NCBI GenBank assembly: GCA_014653985.1
Contig: JACWDT010000001.1
Coordinates: 186,001 to 250,000 of the forward strand
Length of the DNA stretch: 64,000 nt
Direction: 5' to 3'
DNA from: Pelagibacterales bacterium SAG-MED22
GTDB lineage: Bacteria; Pseudomonadota; Alphaproteobacteria; Pelagibacterales; Pelagibacteraceae
Shown here piece after piece: positions 27,646-38,238 of this stretch. Numbering within the stretch: position 1 is the first letter of the stretch; each line of letters opens with the position of its first letter. The notes beneath the pieces are model-generated. The model made no database searches and had not been told where the DNA came from. It saw nothing but the letters and a program-made list of their open reading frames with translations. The translations under genes and the position numbers were made by a program.

Positions 27646-28807
27646 TTTAAAAAATTTTCTTTTCACTAGCGAGTCAGTTTCAGAAGGACACCCGGATAAA
27701 GTTTCAGATAGAATTTCTGATATGGTAGTTGATAGTTATCTTTCAGGAGATCCATTTTCAAGAGTAGCTTGTGAAACACTTACAACAACAAACAAAGTCG
27801 TTTTAGCTGGTGAAGTAAGAGGTCCAGAAATTAAAAAAAATGATTTAATTGAAAAAGTGAGATACTGCATAAAAGATATTGGTTATGATCAAGATGGATT
27901 CACTTGGAAGGAAGCTACAAAAATAGAAAGCCATCTTCATTCCCAATCATCTGATATAGCAATGGGTGTAGATTCTTCAGGCAATAAAGATGAAGGAGCT
28001 GGAGATCAAGGAATAATGTTTGGTTATGCATGCAATGAAACAGAAGAGTTAATGCCAGCCCCTATTCATTACTCACACAAAATTTTAAGACTAATGGCTG
28101 AAGATAGAAAGTCTGGTAAACTTAAAAACATCGAACCAGACTCTAAAAGCCAAGTTACTTTTGAGTATGTTGATGGAAAACCAACAAAAGTTAAATCTGT
28201 TGTTATTTCATCACAACATTCTGCAGACGTAAATCAAATGCAGGTTAGAGATTTATTAAGACCTTATATGATAAACTCTATTCCAAAATTTTTTTTAGAT
28301 GGCTTCAATGAAGAGGAGTTCTATGTAAATCCAACAGGTAATTTTGTTATTGGAGGCCCTGATGGTGATTGTGGGCTAACAGGAAGAAAAATTATAGTCG
28401 ATACTTATGGAGGTGCAGCACCTCATGGTGGTGGGGCATTTTCAGGAAAGGATCCAACTAAAGTTGATAGGTCAGCAGCTTATGCAGCTAGATATATTGC
28501 AAAAAATGTAGTTGCCTCAAAAATTGCTAACAAATGTTTAATTCAATTAGCTTATGCAATAGGTGTATCTAAACCGTTATCAATTTATGTTGATTTATTT
28601 GATAACGATGTTGAAAAAAATAAATTCGTTGTAGAAAAAATTAATGATAATTTTAACTTAAGCCCAAGAGGAATTAGGGAAATGTTAAATCTAAATAAAC
28701 CTATATATGAAAAAACAGCTGCATATGGTCATTTTGGAAGAAGTCCAGAAGAAAACGGCTCTTTTTCTTGGGAAAAAATAGATAAAATAAAAGCCTTTTT
28801 AAAATAG
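27638..28807 (+). CDS. metK: S-adenosylmethionine synthetase
   Basis: The 389 residues contain [31 protein letters not shown] and [19 protein letters not shown], the methionine-, ATP- and phosphate-binding signatures of MetK. It makes SAM from methionine and ATP. The gene begins inside the end of lnt, so there is no room for a leader riboswitch. A strong hairpin lies 57 bases after its stop. Confidence 0.98.
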   Translation: MSNLKNFLFTSESVSEGHPDKVSDRISDMVVDSYLSGDPFSRVACETLTTTNKVVLAGEVRGPEIKKNDLIEKVRYCIKDIGYDQDGFTWKEATKIESHLHSQSSDIAMGVDSSGNKDEGAGDQGIMFGYACNETEELMPAPIHYSHKILRLMAEDRKSGKLKNIEPDSKSQVTFEYVDGKPTKVKSVVISSQHSADVNQMQVRDLLRPYMINSIPKFFLDGFNEEEFYVNPTGNFVIGGPDGDCGLTGRKIIVDTYGGAAPHGGGAFSGKDPTKVDRSAAYAARYIAKNVVASKIANKCLIQLAYAIGVSKPLSIYVDLFDNDVEKNKFVVEKINDNFNLSPRGIREMLNLNKPIYEKTAAYGHFGRSPEENGSFSWEKIDKIKAFLK

Positions 28808-28863
28808 TTTCTGTTGAATTAAAAAAAAACTTTACTATATTCCCATTACATTATTGAAGTTAC

Positions 28864-28890
28864 AAAATGGGCTCTTGCCCATTTTTTTTT
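28864..28890 (+). terminator. Terminator or attenuator between metK and nusA
   Basis: A nine-base perfect stem, AAAATGGGC (28864-28872) and GCCCATTTT (28877-28885), with a TCTT loop, continues into a run of T up to 28890. It lies 15 bases before the nusA ATG. It can end the metK transcript. Since no other obvious promoter lies between it and nusA, it may instead act as an attenuator in the nusA leader. Confidence 0.8.
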
Positions 28891-28905
28891 AGAATAGATA
28901 AATAA

Positions 28906-30459
28906 ATGTTAAATAAAAGAGCAGATAAACTAGAATTACTAAGAATTGCAGAAGCTGTAGCCTTAGAGAAATCAATTGATAAAGAACTAATTATTAGTTC
29001 AATGGAAACAGGTATCGCAAAAGCGGCTAAATCTAAATTTGGTCAAGAAAATGAAATTAAAGTTTCAATCAATAGAGATAGTGGAGATATTGAACTTTTT
29101 AGAAAATTAATAATTGCTGAAAATCCAGAAAATGCAAATACAGAAATAAAATTAGAGGATGCAATTAATTTAAATGAAATTAATAAAGAAAAGTCGATTG
29201 GTGATGAGGTTCTTCAGCCTTTACCATCTTTTGATTTTGGAAGAATAGCTGCGCAAACTGCAAAACAAGTTATCAGCTTCAATGTTAGAGAGGCTGAAAG
29301 AGAAAGACAATTTAATGATTTTATAGATAAAAAAGATTCAATTTTAAGTGGAATTGTAAAAAGACTAGAATTTGGAAATATAATTGCTGATTTAGGAAGA
29401 ACCGAAGCAATTATTCAAAAAAATGAATTAATTCCAAGAGAGAATATCAAGGCTGGGGATCGTATTAAAGCTTATTGTTATGATGTAAGAAGAGAACCAA
29501 GAGGACAACAAATCTTTTTATCAAGAGCTCACCCTAAATTTATGGAAAAACTTTTTGTCCAAGAAGTGCCTGAAATTTATGACGGATTAATAGAAATTAA
29601 ATCTTCTTCGAGAGATCCTGGAAGTAGAGCAAAAATATGTGTCAAAGCTGTTGATACTTCACTAGATCCAGTTGGAGCCTGTGTAGGTATGAGAGGATCA
29701 AGAGTTCAGGCAGTTGTGAATGAATTGCAGGGTGAAAAAATTGATATTGTTAATTGGTCAGAGGATCCAGCTATTTTAGTATCAAATGCTTTATCTCCAG
29801 CAGAGGTTCAAAGAGTAAATGTTGATGCAGAAAGAAAAAAACTTGATGTAATACTTACAGAGGAAAATTTAAGTAAAGCTATTGGTAGAAGAGGTCAAAA
29901 TGTAAGACTTGCAACAAAGTTGTTAAATTATGAAATCAACATAATGACGGATGCAGAGGACTCTGAGAGAAGACAGTTAGAATTTAAAGAAAAAACTGAA
30001 AACTTTGTAAAAAATTTAGAATTAGACGAGACGCTTGGCCAGTTATTGGTAGCAGAAGGCTTTTCAACAATTGATGACATCAAAGATAGTTCAGCAGAAA
30101 ATTTAATGAAGATAGAAGGTATCGAAGAAGATACTGCAAAAGCACTTATAGAAAGAGCTCAAGAATTTCATCAAAAAGATCAAGAAGATATTTCGACAAG
30201 AATTAAAGAATTAGGTCTTGAGGATACTTTAATCAATTTAAAAGGACTTACCCCAGGAATGTTGGTTACCTTAGGTGAACAAAAAATTTTAACCTTAGAA
30301 GATTTCGCAGATCTAGCATCTGATGAATTAACTGGTGGTTTTGATGTGGTAAAAGGCGAGAGAGTAAAAATTCAGGGATACTTGGAAGATTTTGCTTTAT
30401 CAAAAGAAGAGGCAGATGAGCTAATTATGTCTGCTAGAAACATTGTTTATAAAGATTGA
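28906..30459 (+). CDS. nusA: Transcription termination/antitermination factor NusA
   Basis: The 517 residues show the NusA N-terminal RNA-polymerase-binding domain (1-125) and an S1 domain (about 135-200). Two KH domains follow (PGSRAKICVKAVD, VGACVGMRGSRVQAV; then LSKAIGRRGQNVRLATKLL). The C-terminus has two acidic helical repeats (about 360-420 and 430-500, DETLGQLLVAEGF and LEDTLINLKGLTPGML). It modulates pausing, termination and antitermination. Gene order nusA-infB-rbfA-rpsO-pnp is conserved, but rimP, normally just upstream, is absent. The ylxR-type gene often found after nusA is also absent. Confidence 0.98.
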   Translation: MLNKRADKLELLRIAEAVALEKSIDKELIISSMETGIAKAAKSKFGQENEIKVSINRDSGDIELFRKLIIAENPENANTEIKLEDAINLNEINKEKSIGDEVLQPLPSFDFGRIAAQTAKQVISFNVREAERERQFNDFIDKKDSILSGIVKRLEFGNIIADLGRTEAIIQKNELIPRENIKAGDRIKAYCYDVRREPRGQQIFLSRAHPKFMEKLFVQEVPEIYDGLIEIKSSSRDPGSRAKICVKAVDTSLDPVGACVGMRGSRVQAVVNELQGEKIDIVNWSEDPAILVSNALSPAEVQRVNVDAERKKLDVILTEENLSKAIGRRGQNVRLATKLLNYEINIMTDAEDSERRQLEFKEKTENFVKNLELDETLGQLLVAEGFSTIDDIKDSSAENLMKIEGIEEDTAKALIERAQEFHQKDQEDISTRIKELGLEDTLINLKGLTPGMLVTLGEQKILTLEDFADLASDELTGGFDVVKGERVKIQGYLEDFALSKEEADELIMSARNIVYKD

Positions 30460-30469
30460 GTGATGAGCT

Positions 30470-32689
30470 ATGGAAAAAAAAACAAAATTAACAATATCTG
30501 GCTCAGCCAAAAAATCGATCAAAAATATAGAGATTGCTAAAACCCAAAGCAAAAACGCAGTTGTTATAGAAAAGCAAACTGGGAAATTTCCTAATAGAGG
30601 AGGATCTTTTAGAGCTAACCCAGGTAAACCTAAACCAACCTCTTCTTTTAGTAGGGGTACTGGGATTAAACCACCTTTTGTAACAAAATCACCCCCTATA
30701 ACAAATGATTTTGAAAGACGTAAGCTTGCAGAGCAAAGAGCCACAAAGAGACTTAAAGGTGATAGTGATGGAAAAGATAAAAAAACTTTAAAGTCTGGAA
30801 CAAAAAAAAGAGAGTTAAAATTAACAGTTTCAAGGGCTCTAAGCGATGAAATAGAGGCAAGAGAAAGAAGTTTAGCTTCAGTTAAAAGAGCAAGATTAAA
30901 AGAGAATAAAAATTTATCTAAAGATCAAAACCAAGAAAGTCTCAAACCAGTTAAAAGAGATATCAATATTCCAGAAGCTATCACTGTTAGAGAGCTAGCT
31001 AATAGAATGGCTGAGCAATCCAGCAATGTTATTAAATATTTATTCGGCATGGGGGTAACAGTTACAATCAATCAAACTCTTGCAGCAGATACAGCTGAGT
31101 TTTTAGTTAAAGAGTTTGGGCATAATCCTATTAGAGAAGAAAAAGCAGAGGAAATAATTCAGAAAATAAAAGCAACAAGAGTAGAAAATTTAAAAAATAG
31201 ACCACCAATTGTTACAGTGATGGGACATGTTGATCATGGCAAAACATCAGTTCTTGATGTTTTGAGAAGCGCAAATGTTGTATCAGGAGAATTTGGTGGA
31301 ATAACTCAACACATAGGGGCCTACCAAATTGAAAGCCAAGATAATAAACTAACTTTTATTGATACCCCAGGTCACGCAGCTTTTACAGAAATGAGAGCAA
31401 GAGGATCAAAATTAACAGACGTAGTTGTATTAGTGGTTGCTGCAGATGATGGTGTGAAGCCGCAAACAATCGAATCAATTAAACATGCAAAAGCAGCAAA
31501 TGTTCCAATTGTTGTTGCAATTAATAAATGCGATCTTCCAGATGCAGACCCACAAAAAATTAAAAATCAATTATTAGAACACGAGTTGGTTGCCGAAGAT
31601 CTATCAGGCGATACTTTAATGGTAGAGATTTCAGCAAAGACAAAATTAAATTTAGATAAACTAGTTGAATCCATAATTCTTCAAGCTGAAATTTTAGATT
31701 TGAAAACCGATTATGAGTCTAAAGCTACAGGCATAGTGTTAGAATCTAAAATTGATGTTGGTCGAGGACCAGTTGCAACAATTATTGTAACTACAGGAAC
31801 TCTTAAAAAAGGAGACTTTTTTGTAAGTGGATTGAAGTGGGGAAAAATTAGAGCAATAATCAATGATAAAGGTAAAAATATTGATGAAGCCTCGCCATCT
31901 ACTCCAGTTGAAATTTTAGGTATTAATGGTGCAGCAAAAGCAGGAGATGACTTCATTGTTCTTGAGAGTGAAAAAGAGGCTAAAACACTAAGTGAAAACA
32001 GAGCAGAAGAGACAAAGGATGGAAAAAATCCTTTAACATTTGCTACGCAAGAATCTGCATTTTCAGACAAATCTTCAGAGGAATTAAATTTAATTATTAA
32101 ATCTGATGTACATGGATCTTCTGAAGCAATTAAAAATGCGATTAGTCAAATTAAACATGATGAAGTTAAACCTAAAATTATTTTAGCGGACATTGGAATG
32201 GTTACAGAAACTGACGTTACATTAGCAAAAGCGTCGAATGCTGTGCTAATCGCTTTTAATGTTAAGCCAAGTAAAGAAGCAAAAAAACTTGCTGAAAACG
32301 AAAAAATAAAAATTTCTTCATACAATATTATCTATGAAGTACTAGATTATATTAAACAAAAAATGTCGGGACTATTAACCCCAGATGTTCAAGAAACTAT
32401 AACCGGATCAGCGCAAATCTTAGAAATTTTTAAAGTCTCTGGAGCTGGTAAAGTTGCAGGTTCAAAAATTACTGAAGGTGAAATTACCAGTAGCTCAGAT
32501 GTTAGAATAATTAGAGATGGAGCGATCATTTATACTGGAAAAGTTGGAACTATTTTTAGAGAAAAAAACCAAGTAAAACAGGTTAGTGATGGACAAGAAT
32601 GTGGAATAACAGTTAAAGATTATATGGATTTCCAAAAAAATGACACAATAGAAGCTTTTAGTGTTACTTCTACAGAGAGGTCAATTTAA
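30470..32689 (+). CDS. infB: Translation initiation factor IF-2
   Basis: The 739-residue protein has a basic N-terminal region (1-165) and an IF2-N domain (about 165-220). The GTPase has G1 [12 protein letters not shown]2 [11 protein letters not shown]3 DTPGHAAF and G4 [10 protein letters not shown]. Domains II, III and the fMet-tRNA-binding C-terminal domain follow ([18 protein letters not shown]). Compared with E. coli (890 residues) only the N-terminal extension is shorter. It starts ten bases after the nusA stop and its stop shares one base with the rbfA start (TAATG). Confidence 0.98.
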   Translation: MEKKTKLTISGSAKKSIKNIEIAKTQSKNAVVIEKQTGKFPNRGGSFRANPGKPKPTSSFSRGTGIKPPFVTKSPPITNDFERRKLAEQRATKRLKGDSDGKDKKTLKSGTKKRELKLTVSRALSDEIEARERSLASVKRARLKENKNLSKDQNQESLKPVKRDINIPEAITVRELANRMAEQSSNVIKYLFGMGVTVTINQTLAADTAEFLVKEFGHNPIREEKAEEIIQKIKATRVENLKNRPPIVTVMGHVDHGKTSVLDVLRSANVVSGEFGGITQHIGAYQIESQDNKLTFIDTPGHAAFTEMRARGSKLTDVVVLVVAADDGVKPQTIESIKHAKAANVPIVVAINKCDLPDADPQKIKNQLLEHELVAEDLSGDTLMVEISAKTKLNLDKLVESIILQAEILDLKTDYESKATGIVLESKIDVGRGPVATIIVTTGTLKKGDFFVSGLKWGKIRAIINDKGKNIDEASPSTPVEILGINGAAKAGDDFIVLESEKEAKTLSENRAEETKDGKNPLTFATQESAFSDKSSEELNLIIKSDVHGSSEAIKNAISQIKHDEVKPKIILADIGMVTETDVTLAKASNAVLIAFNVKPSKEAKKLAENEKIKISSYNIIYEVLDYIKQKMSGLLTPDVQETITGSAQILEIFKVSGAGKVAGSKITEGEITSSSDVRIIRDGAIIYTGKVGTIFREKNQVKQVSDGQECGITVKDYMDFQKNDTIEAFSVTSTERSI

Positions 32690-33057
32690 TGGCAGATAGA
32701 ATAGGAAAACCAATTTCACAAAGACAGCTTAGAGTTGGAGAAATGATCAAACAGTCTTTAAGCATGATTTTTATCAGAAATGAGGCTAAAGTCCCCAATT
32801 TAGAAACAAACACGATAACGGTTACTGAGGTTAGAATGAGTCCAGATTTAAAAATTGCTAAAGCATATGTACTTCCATTAGGAGGAAAAGATGCTGAGGA
32901 GACAATAAATACATTAAAAGAGTACTCATTTCTAATAAGAAAAATTTTATCACAGAAAGTGGTTATGAAATTTTTACCAAAATTACTTTTTAGAAAAGAC
33001 GAGTCTTTTGAGTATGCGGAAAAAATAGAAAACTTAATAAAACAAACAAATAAATAG
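32689..33057 (+). CDS. rbfA: 30S ribosome-binding factor A
   Basis: The 122 residues match RbfA: RQLRVGEMIKQSLSMIF, the strand ITVTEVRMSPDLKIAKAYVLPLG and LRKIL-like IRKILSQKVVMKFLPKLLFRKDES. It is a KH-fold factor for 30S maturation and 16S 5'-end processing. Translation is coupled to infB. The tRNA pseudouridine synthase gene truB, normally between rbfA and rpsO, is not here; rpsO starts 12 bases after the stop. Confidence 0.96.
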   Translation: MADRIGKPISQRQLRVGEMIKQSLSMIFIRNEAKVPNLETNTITVTEVRMSPDLKIAKAYVLPLGGKDAEETINTLKEYSFLIRKILSQKVVMKFLPKLLFRKDESFEYAEKIENLIKQTNK

Positions 33058-33069
33058 GAAAAACGAGGC

Positions 33070-33318
33070 ATGAACAAAAAGGCACAAGAATTAGCAATGC
33101 ATGATAAAGATACTGGATCCTCTGAGATACAGATTGCTTTGTTAACAGAGAAAATTGAAACTCTCTCTAAACATATTAAGCAATTCAAAAAAGACAAACA
33201 TTCGTCTGTTGGATTGTTGAGAGCAGTCAATAGAAGAAAGAAATTGTTAGAATACTTAAAGAAAACAAAAATGGATTCTTACAAGAATGTACTGTCGAAA
33301 TTGAATTTAAGAAAATAG
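33070..33318 (+). CDS. rpsO: Ribosomal protein uS15
   Basis: The 82 residues carry the S15 pattern: HDKDTGSSEIQIALLTEKIETL, the LSKHIKQFKKDKHSSVGLL loop that binds 16S helices, and RRKKLLEYLKK. It is about seven residues shorter than E. coli S15, mostly at the N-terminus, which is normal for SAR11-like proteins. It starts after a GAGGC Shine-Dalgarno-like stretch. An odd purine repeat separates it from pnp. Confidence 0.97.
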   Translation: MNKKAQELAMHDKDTGSSEIQIALLTEKIETLSKHIKQFKKDKHSSVGLLRAVNRRKKLLEYLKKTKMDSYKNVLSKLNLRK

Positions 33319-33333
33319 AAGTCAAGATAGATA

Positions 33334-33375
33334 GAACGGAATGGAACGAAACGAACGAAACGAAATGGAAATGAA
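33334..33375 (+). repeat. Period-5 purine-rich leader repeat before pnp
   Basis: Starting GAACG GAATG GAACG, the region is a run of A and G with a single pyrimidine roughly every five bases (37, 42, 47, 52, 56, 61, 66 and 72 of 333xx). It continues up to the pnp ATG. It has almost no potential for base pairing with itself. It contains several overlapping GGAA/GAA motifs that could serve as weak Shine-Dalgarno sites or protein-binding sites. Confidence 0.7.
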
Positions 33376-35448
33376 ATGTTTAAAGTACACAAGAAGGAAA
33401 TAGAAGTAGCAGGAAAGAAAATAAGTTTAGAAACAGGTAAAGTAGCAAGACAAGCAGACGGGGCAATCATCGCAACATGTGGTGAAACAGTTATTCTAGC
33501 AACAGTCGTTGGAGCAAAGAAAGTAAATCCAGACATGGATTATTTTCCTTTATCAGTTAACTACCAAGAGAAGTATTACGCAGGTGGAAAAATCCCTGGT
33601 GGATATTTTAAAAGAGAAGCAAGACCAACTGAAAGTGAAACACTAATCTCTAGATTAATTGATAGACCAATCAGACCTTTGTTTCCTGATGAATTTAAAA
33701 ATGAAGTACAGTTGTTGCCAACGGTAATTTCTTACGACAAAGAAAACCAACCAGATATTCTAGCAATCACTGCTTCATCAGCAGCGTTAGCTATTTCAGG
33801 AATGCCATTTATGGGTCCTGTAGGTGCCTCTAGAGTGGGCTATATTGATGGTAAGTATATTCTTAACCCATCAAAAGAAGAGTTGGAAAATTCAAGTTTA
33901 GATCTAGTTGTAGCAGGTACTACAGATGCAGTGCTTATGGTTGAGTCTGAAACATCAGGTCTATCTGAAGAAGTAATGTTAGCAGCAGTCAAATTTGGTC
34001 ACGAAGGATTTGTTCCAGTAATCGAAATGATTGAGGAACTTGCAAAAGAATGTAGAAAACCTGAGTGGACTGTTGAGAAGAAAGATTTATCTGAAGTTAA
34101 ACAAAAACTTGAGGGAACTTTTACAGAAGATTTAACAAAAGCTTTTGCAACTAGGGACAAACAAGATAGATCAAATCAGATTTCAGAAATTACTGATAAA
34201 GCTAAAAAGCTTTTTGAAGAAAATGAAAATTATTCTGATCTTGATGTTAACTCACAGCTTAAAAATCTAGAGAAGAAAATTGTTAGAACTGATATTCTTA
34301 AAAATAAAAAGAGAATTGATGGTAGAGGATTATCTGATGTAAGACCTATAGAATGTGAAGTTGGTGTTTTACCAAGAACTCACGGTTCTGCTTTGTTTAC
34401 TAGAGGAGAAACACAAGCAATTGTTGTAACCACTTTAGGTACATCTGATGATGAACAAAGGATTGAAAGTTTAGATGGTCTTCAAAGAGAACGATTTATG
34501 CTTCACTATAATTTTCCTCCTTTTTCAGTCGGTGAAACTGGAAGAATTGGAACTGGTAGACGTGAAATTGGTCACGGTAAACTAGCTTGGAGAGCAATCA
34601 ATTCTTCATTACCTTCAAAAGAGGCTTTTCCATATACTTTTAGAATAGTATCAGAGATTACAGAGTCTAATGGTTCATCTTCAATGGCTACTGTTTGTGG
34701 AGCATCTTTAGCATTAATGGATGCAGGTGTTCCGATAAAAGAACCAGTTGCAGGTATTGCAATGGGTTTAATTAAAGAGGGAGATGATTTTAGTGTCTTA
34801 TCAGATATTCTAGGTGACGAAGATCACTTAGGGGATATGGACTTCAAAGTTGCAGGAACAAAAGATGGAATTACTTCACTACAAATGGATATCAAAATTA
34901 CTGGTATCACTTTTGAAATCATGGAGCAGGCTTTAAAGCAGGCTAAAGACGGAAGAATTCATATCTTGGGTGAAATGAATAAAGCTTTATCAACTTCAAG
35001 AGATGAAGTTGGAAAACATACTCCAAAAATGGAACAGATAACTGTTGATAAAAAAGATATCGCAGCTGTAATTGGAAAAGGTGGTGCAACTATTAGAGAG
35101 ATTGTTGAAAAATCAGGTGCAAAAGTAGATGTAAATGACGAGGGTGTAGTAACAGTTGCTGCTCCTGATGAAGAGTCTAGAAACATCGCTATGCAGTTTA
35201 TTAAAGACATCACAGCAAAAGCTGAAATGAATAAAATTTATTCAGGAAAAGTTATGAAAATTATGGAGTTTGGTGCATTTGTAAATTTCTTAGGAAAGCA
35301 AGATGGACTTGTTCATATTTCAGAACTAGCAGACAAAAGAGTAGCTAAAGTAACTGACGTTGTCAAAGAAGGTGACGAAGTAAAAGTTAAAGTGATTGGT
35401 TTCGATAGAGGTAAAGTTAAACTTTCTATGAAACAAGCTTCTGAGTAA
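33376..35448 (+). CDS. pnp: Polyribonucleotide nucleotidyltransferase
   Basis: The 690-residue protein has two RNase PH domains (about 5-135 and 315-450). The active-site blocks include [10 protein letters not shown]-like [16 protein letters not shown] and [17 protein letters not shown]. These are followed by a KH domain ([22 protein letters not shown], around 555-580) and a C-terminal S1 domain ([17 protein letters not shown] to the end). It degrades RNA phosphorolytically from the 3' end. In E. coli the leader has an RNase III hairpin used in autoregulation; here the leader is an unstructured purine repeat. Confidence 0.98.
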   Translation: MFKVHKKEIEVAGKKISLETGKVARQADGAIIATCGETVILATVVGAKKVNPDMDYFPLSVNYQEKYYAGGKIPGGYFKREARPTESETLISRLIDRPIRPLFPDEFKNEVQLLPTVISYDKENQPDILAITASSAALAISGMPFMGPVGASRVGYIDGKYILNPSKEELENSSLDLVVAGTTDAVLMVESETSGLSEEVMLAAVKFGHEGFVPVIEMIEELAKECRKPEWTVEKKDLSEVKQKLEGTFTEDLTKAFATRDKQDRSNQISEITDKAKKLFEENENYSDLDVNSQLKNLEKKIVRTDILKNKKRIDGRGLSDVRPIECEVGVLPRTHGSALFTRGETQAIVVTTLGTSDDEQRIESLDGLQRERFMLHYNFPPFSVGETGRIGTGRREIGHGKLAWRAINSSLPSKEAFPYTFRIVSEITESNGSSSMATVCGASLALMDAGVPIKEPVAGIAMGLIKEGDDFSVLSDILGDEDHLGDMDFKVAGTKDGITSLQMDIKITGITFEIMEQALKQAKDGRIHILGEMNKALSTSRDEVGKHTPKMEQITVDKKDIAAVIGKGGATIREIVEKSGAKVDVNDEGVVTVAAPDEESRNIAMQFIKDITAKAEMNKIYSGKVMKIMEFGAFVNFLGKQDGLVHISELADKRVAKVTDVVKEGDEVKVKVIGFDRGKVKLSMKQASE

Positions 35449-35458
35449 TTCGAATTCG

Positions 35459-35484
35459 AAATAGGGGCTTATTTGCCCCTATTT
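35459..35484 (+). terminator. Hairpin terminator after pnp
   Basis: A perfect ten-base stem, AAATAGGGGC (35459-35468) and GCCCCTATTT (35475-35484), with loop TTATTT, lies ten bases after the pnp stop. The T tract after it is short, so termination may be partial or Rho-assisted. It is directly preceded by the twelve-base palindrome TTCGAATTCGAA at 35449-35460. Confidence 0.75.
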
Positions 35485-35539
35485 ATCTAATATATTTATA
35501 TCTAACTATCTAGTTTACGCCCGGCTTGCTTGTTATGTG

Positions 35540-35558
35540 GGGGTAAGTCTCTTACTCC
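35540..35558 (+). other. Second hairpin in the pnp/fabI convergent spacer
   Basis: Eight pairs, GGGGTAAG (35540-35547) and CTTACTCC (35551-35558), with one G-T wobble, form over a TCT loop and are followed by a T-rich stretch. The surrounding bases (35518-35560) are richer in G and C than the rest of the spacer. The whole spacer (35449-35667) has no ORF. The hairpin may be a backup terminator or part of a small RNA. Confidence 0.45.
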
Positions 35559-35667
35559 TTTCTATATTTTTCTATATGCAGGAAAATAACTTGATTTATG
35601 CAGTTATTTACAACCTAAGATTTTGAATTTTTGCATAATGCAAATTTTAACTAAATTTAACTATATT

Positions 35668-36453
35668 TTAGGTAATATTCTTAGGATCTGGCATCCCAAC
35701 CTTATTATATCCAGCATCTACATAGTGAATTTCACCAGTAACACCGTTTGCAAGATCACTTAGTAGATATAGTGCCGAATTTCCAACATCATGAATATCT
35801 ACATTTCTTTTAAGTAAAGAATGGTCTTCATTCCATTTATATAAGAATTTTGCATCTCCAATGGCTGAAGCTGCTAATGTTTTAATCGGACCTGCGCTTA
35901 TTGCATTTACTCTCATGCCTTTAGCACCTAAATCTCTTGCTAAATACTTAACGCTAGATTCTAAAGCAGCCTTACATACACCCATCACATTGTAATTTGG
36001 GATAGCTTTGTTTGCTTCATAGCTTAAAGTAATTAGACTACCACCTTCCTTCATTACTTTAGAAGCTTCTTTTGCAACTTCTGTAAATGAAAAACAAGAA
36101 ATTAGCATACTTCTTAAAAAGTTTTCTCTAGTAGTGTTTAAATATTCACCAGATAATTCTGACTTATCTGAAAATGCAATTGCATGAACTACAAAGTCAA
36201 TTTCACCCCATTGAGATTTAATATCTTCAAATAATTTTGTTACATCTTCTTTTTTTTCAACGTCACAACTAAATGTAACTTTTGAATTCAATTTTTCTGC
36301 TAAAGGAACAACTCTTTTCTTTAAAGCATCACCTAAATAAGTGAACGCAAGTTCAGCTCCAGCTTCTGAAAGTTTTTGCGAAATACCCCAAGCAATAGAT
36401 CTTTCGTTGGCAACTCCCATTACCAATCCTTTCTTACCTTTCATCAAACTCAT
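35668..36453 (-). CDS. fabI: Enoyl-[acyl-carrier-protein] reductase [NADH]
   Basis: The 261-residue protein is a classical FabI: KKGLVMGVANERSIAWGI binds NADH, ELAFTYLGDALKKRV follows, and the catalytic Tyr-Lys region is IPNYNVMGVCKAALE. The substrate loop is MRVNAISAGPIKTLAAS. It reduces trans-2-enoyl-ACP in each elongation cycle. It starts two bases after fabB, completing a fabA-fabB-fabI operon for unsaturated fatty-acid synthesis. The strand is opposite to irr. Confidence 0.98.
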   Translation of the reverse strand: MSLMKGKKGLVMGVANERSIAWGISQKLSEAGAELAFTYLGDALKKRVVPLAEKLNSKVTFSCDVEKKEDVTKLFEDIKSQWGEIDFVVHAIAFSDKSELSGEYLNTTRENFLRSMLISCFSFTEVAKEASKVMKEGGSLITLSYEANKAIPNYNVMGVCKAALESSVKYLARDLGAKGMRVNAISAGPIKTLAASAIGDAKFLYKWNEDHSLLKRNVDIHDVGNSALYLLSDLANGVTGEIHYVDAGYNKVGMPDPKNIT

Positions 36454-36455
36454 GA

Positions 36456-37667
36456 TTATACTTTCTCAAAAATTAGAGCAGCATTAGTTCCACCAAAACC
36501 AAAACTATTAGACATTACTGTATTTAAAGTTGCTCCTGTCTCGGTTTTAGCAACTATAGGAAACTTTTTAGCCTGTTCATCCATTTCACTAATGTTAGCA
36601 GAACCTGCTATAAAATTATTTTTCATCATAATCAAACAATAGATTGCTTCATGAACTGATGCAGCTCCTAAAGGATGTCCTGATAGTGATTTAGTTGAAC
36701 TAATTTTTGGAATATCATCTCCAAAAGTATTTTTTATTGCATTTAGTTCTGTAATATCTCCAACTGGAGTAGAAGTTCCATGAGTATTTATATAATCAAT
36801 TTTATTTCTAGATGTTGCCATAGCCATCTTCATACATCTGACTGCTCCTTCACCTGATGGAGCTACCATATCGTATCCATCCGAAGTTGCTCCATAACCA
36901 GTTAATTCAGCGTATATTTTAGCCCCTCTTGCTTTGGCATGTTCGTATTCTTCAAGTACTAACACTCCACCACCACCTGCAATTACAAAACCATCTCTAG
37001 TTTTGTCATAAGCTCTTGATGCGGTCTCTGGGGTATCATTATATTTCGATGTTAAAGCAGTCATGGCGTCAAACATTGCAGTCATTGCCCAGTGAACTTC
37101 TTCACTACCACCTGCAAAAACAATATCTTGCTTACCCATTTGAATTAGTTCCATCGAATTTCCAATACAGTGTCCACTCGTTGAACAAGCCGAACTCATT
37201 GTGTAGTTAGTGCCTTTAATTTTAAACGGAACGGCAAGTGTAGCTGAAGCTGTACTGGCCATAGTTCTTGGAACAATAAACGGTCCCATTAATTTTGGAG
37301 TTTTGGCTCTAGTTTTATCAGCTGCTAAGATAACATTTTCAATTGAGGGTCCACCTGAACCCATCACTATCCCAGTTTTAAAATTACTTACTTCACTTTC
37401 TTCCAATCCAGAGTCTTCTATTGCCTCTTTCATTGCTATATAGTTATAAGCAGAGCCTGAACCCATAAACCTAATTGTTTTTCGATCAATATGATCTTCA
37501 AGTTTTATATTTGGTTTTCCGTGAACATGGCATTTAAGATTATGTTCTTTATATTCTTCTGCATAAGAAATTCCTGATTTCGAATTTACTAAAGATTGAT
37601 GTACCTCTTCTTGATTATTACCCAAACACGAAACAACTCCTAAACCAGTAATTACTACTCTTCTCAT
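36456..37667 (-). CDS. fabB: 3-oxoacyl-[acyl-carrier-protein] synthase I
   Basis: The 403-residue protein has the thiolase-fold triad of KAS enzymes: the active Cys in [13 protein letters not shown] (about residue 163), His in [11 protein letters not shown] and His in [10 protein letters not shown]. Its adjacency to fabA marks it as FabB rather than FabF; it elongates the cis-3-decenoyl intermediate made by FabA. It overlaps fabA by one base and is followed by fabI after two bases. Confidence 0.96.
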   Translation of the reverse strand: MRRVVITGLGVVSCLGNNQEEVHQSLVNSKSGISYAEEYKEHNLKCHVHGKPNIKLEDHIDRKTIRFMGSGSAYNYIAMKEAIEDSGLEESEVSNFKTGIVMGSGGPSIENVILAADKTRAKTPKLMGPFIVPRTMASTASATLAVPFKIKGTNYTMSSACSTSGHCIGNSMELIQMGKQDIVFAGGSEEVHWAMTAMFDAMTALTSKYNDTPETASRAYDKTRDGFVIAGGGGVLVLEEYEHAKARGAKIYAELTGYGATSDGYDMVAPSGEGAVRCMKMAMATSRNKIDYINTHGTSTPVGDITELNAIKNTFGDDIPKISSTKSLSGHPLGAASVHEAIYCLIMMKNNFIAGSANISEMDEQAKKFPIVAKTETGATLNTVMSNSFGFGGTNAALIFEKV

Positions 37668-38167
37668 TATTTAAATAATCCTACTTTTAAACTATCTGCT
37701 GAATAAATTTTTTTATCATCTGCGAAAACGAACCCATTTGCAAGTCCTACAGTTGTTCCCCCTGGGGACATAATTTTCTTCATATCAATCTTATACGTTA
37801 CTAACTTAACATTTTTCAACACTTCACCTGTGAATTTTACAGTTCCAACTCCTAATGCTCTACCCTTGCCAGGGTTTCCCAGCCAACCAAGGTAGAAGCC
37901 AACCAACTGCCACATAGCGTCTAACCCCAAACAACCAGGCATGACAGGATCTGATTTAAAATGACAATCAAAGAACCAAAGGTTGTCTTTAATATCTAAT
38001 TCAGCTTTTAAGGATCCCTTATTAAAAGTCCCATTATTGTCGTTAATCTCAGTTATTCTATCAAACATTAGCATTGGAGGAAGGGGTAATTTAGCATTAC
38101 CAGGCCCAAAAAGTTCACCATTTCCACAAGTAATTAAGTCATCGTAGCTATAGGAGTTTTTTTTCAT
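37667..38167 (-). CDS. fabA: 3-hydroxydecanoyl-[ACP] dehydratase/isomerase
   Basis: The 166 residues match FabA in length and in the active-site stretch [22 protein letters not shown], with catalytic His and, further on, Asp in GLDAMWQ. The pattern [18 protein letters not shown] follows. It dehydrates 3-hydroxydecanoyl-ACP and isomerises the double bond, the branch point to unsaturated fatty acids. The divergent gene is irr with 93 bases between starts; this irr/fabA pairing is typical of alphaproteobacteria. Confidence 0.97.
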   Translation of the reverse strand: MKKNSYSYDDLITCGNGELFGPGNAKLPLPPMLMFDRITEINDNNGTFNKGSLKAELDIKDNLWFFDCHFKSDPVMPGCLGLDAMWQLVGFYLGWLGNPGKGRALGVGTVKFTGEVLKNVKLVTYKIDMKKIMSPGGTTVGLANGFVFADDKKIYSADSLKVGLFK

Positions 38168-38238
38168 AAAAATTGAGTTCCCTTATTACTTGATTTAATG
38201 ATAATATAATATAATAAAACAATACAACTTATTCTTAG

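Noticed and set aside
33334-33375. CRISPR or short tandem-repeat array before pnp
   Set aside because: The repeat unit is five bases with no spacers; it is a simple purine repeat and is reported as such.
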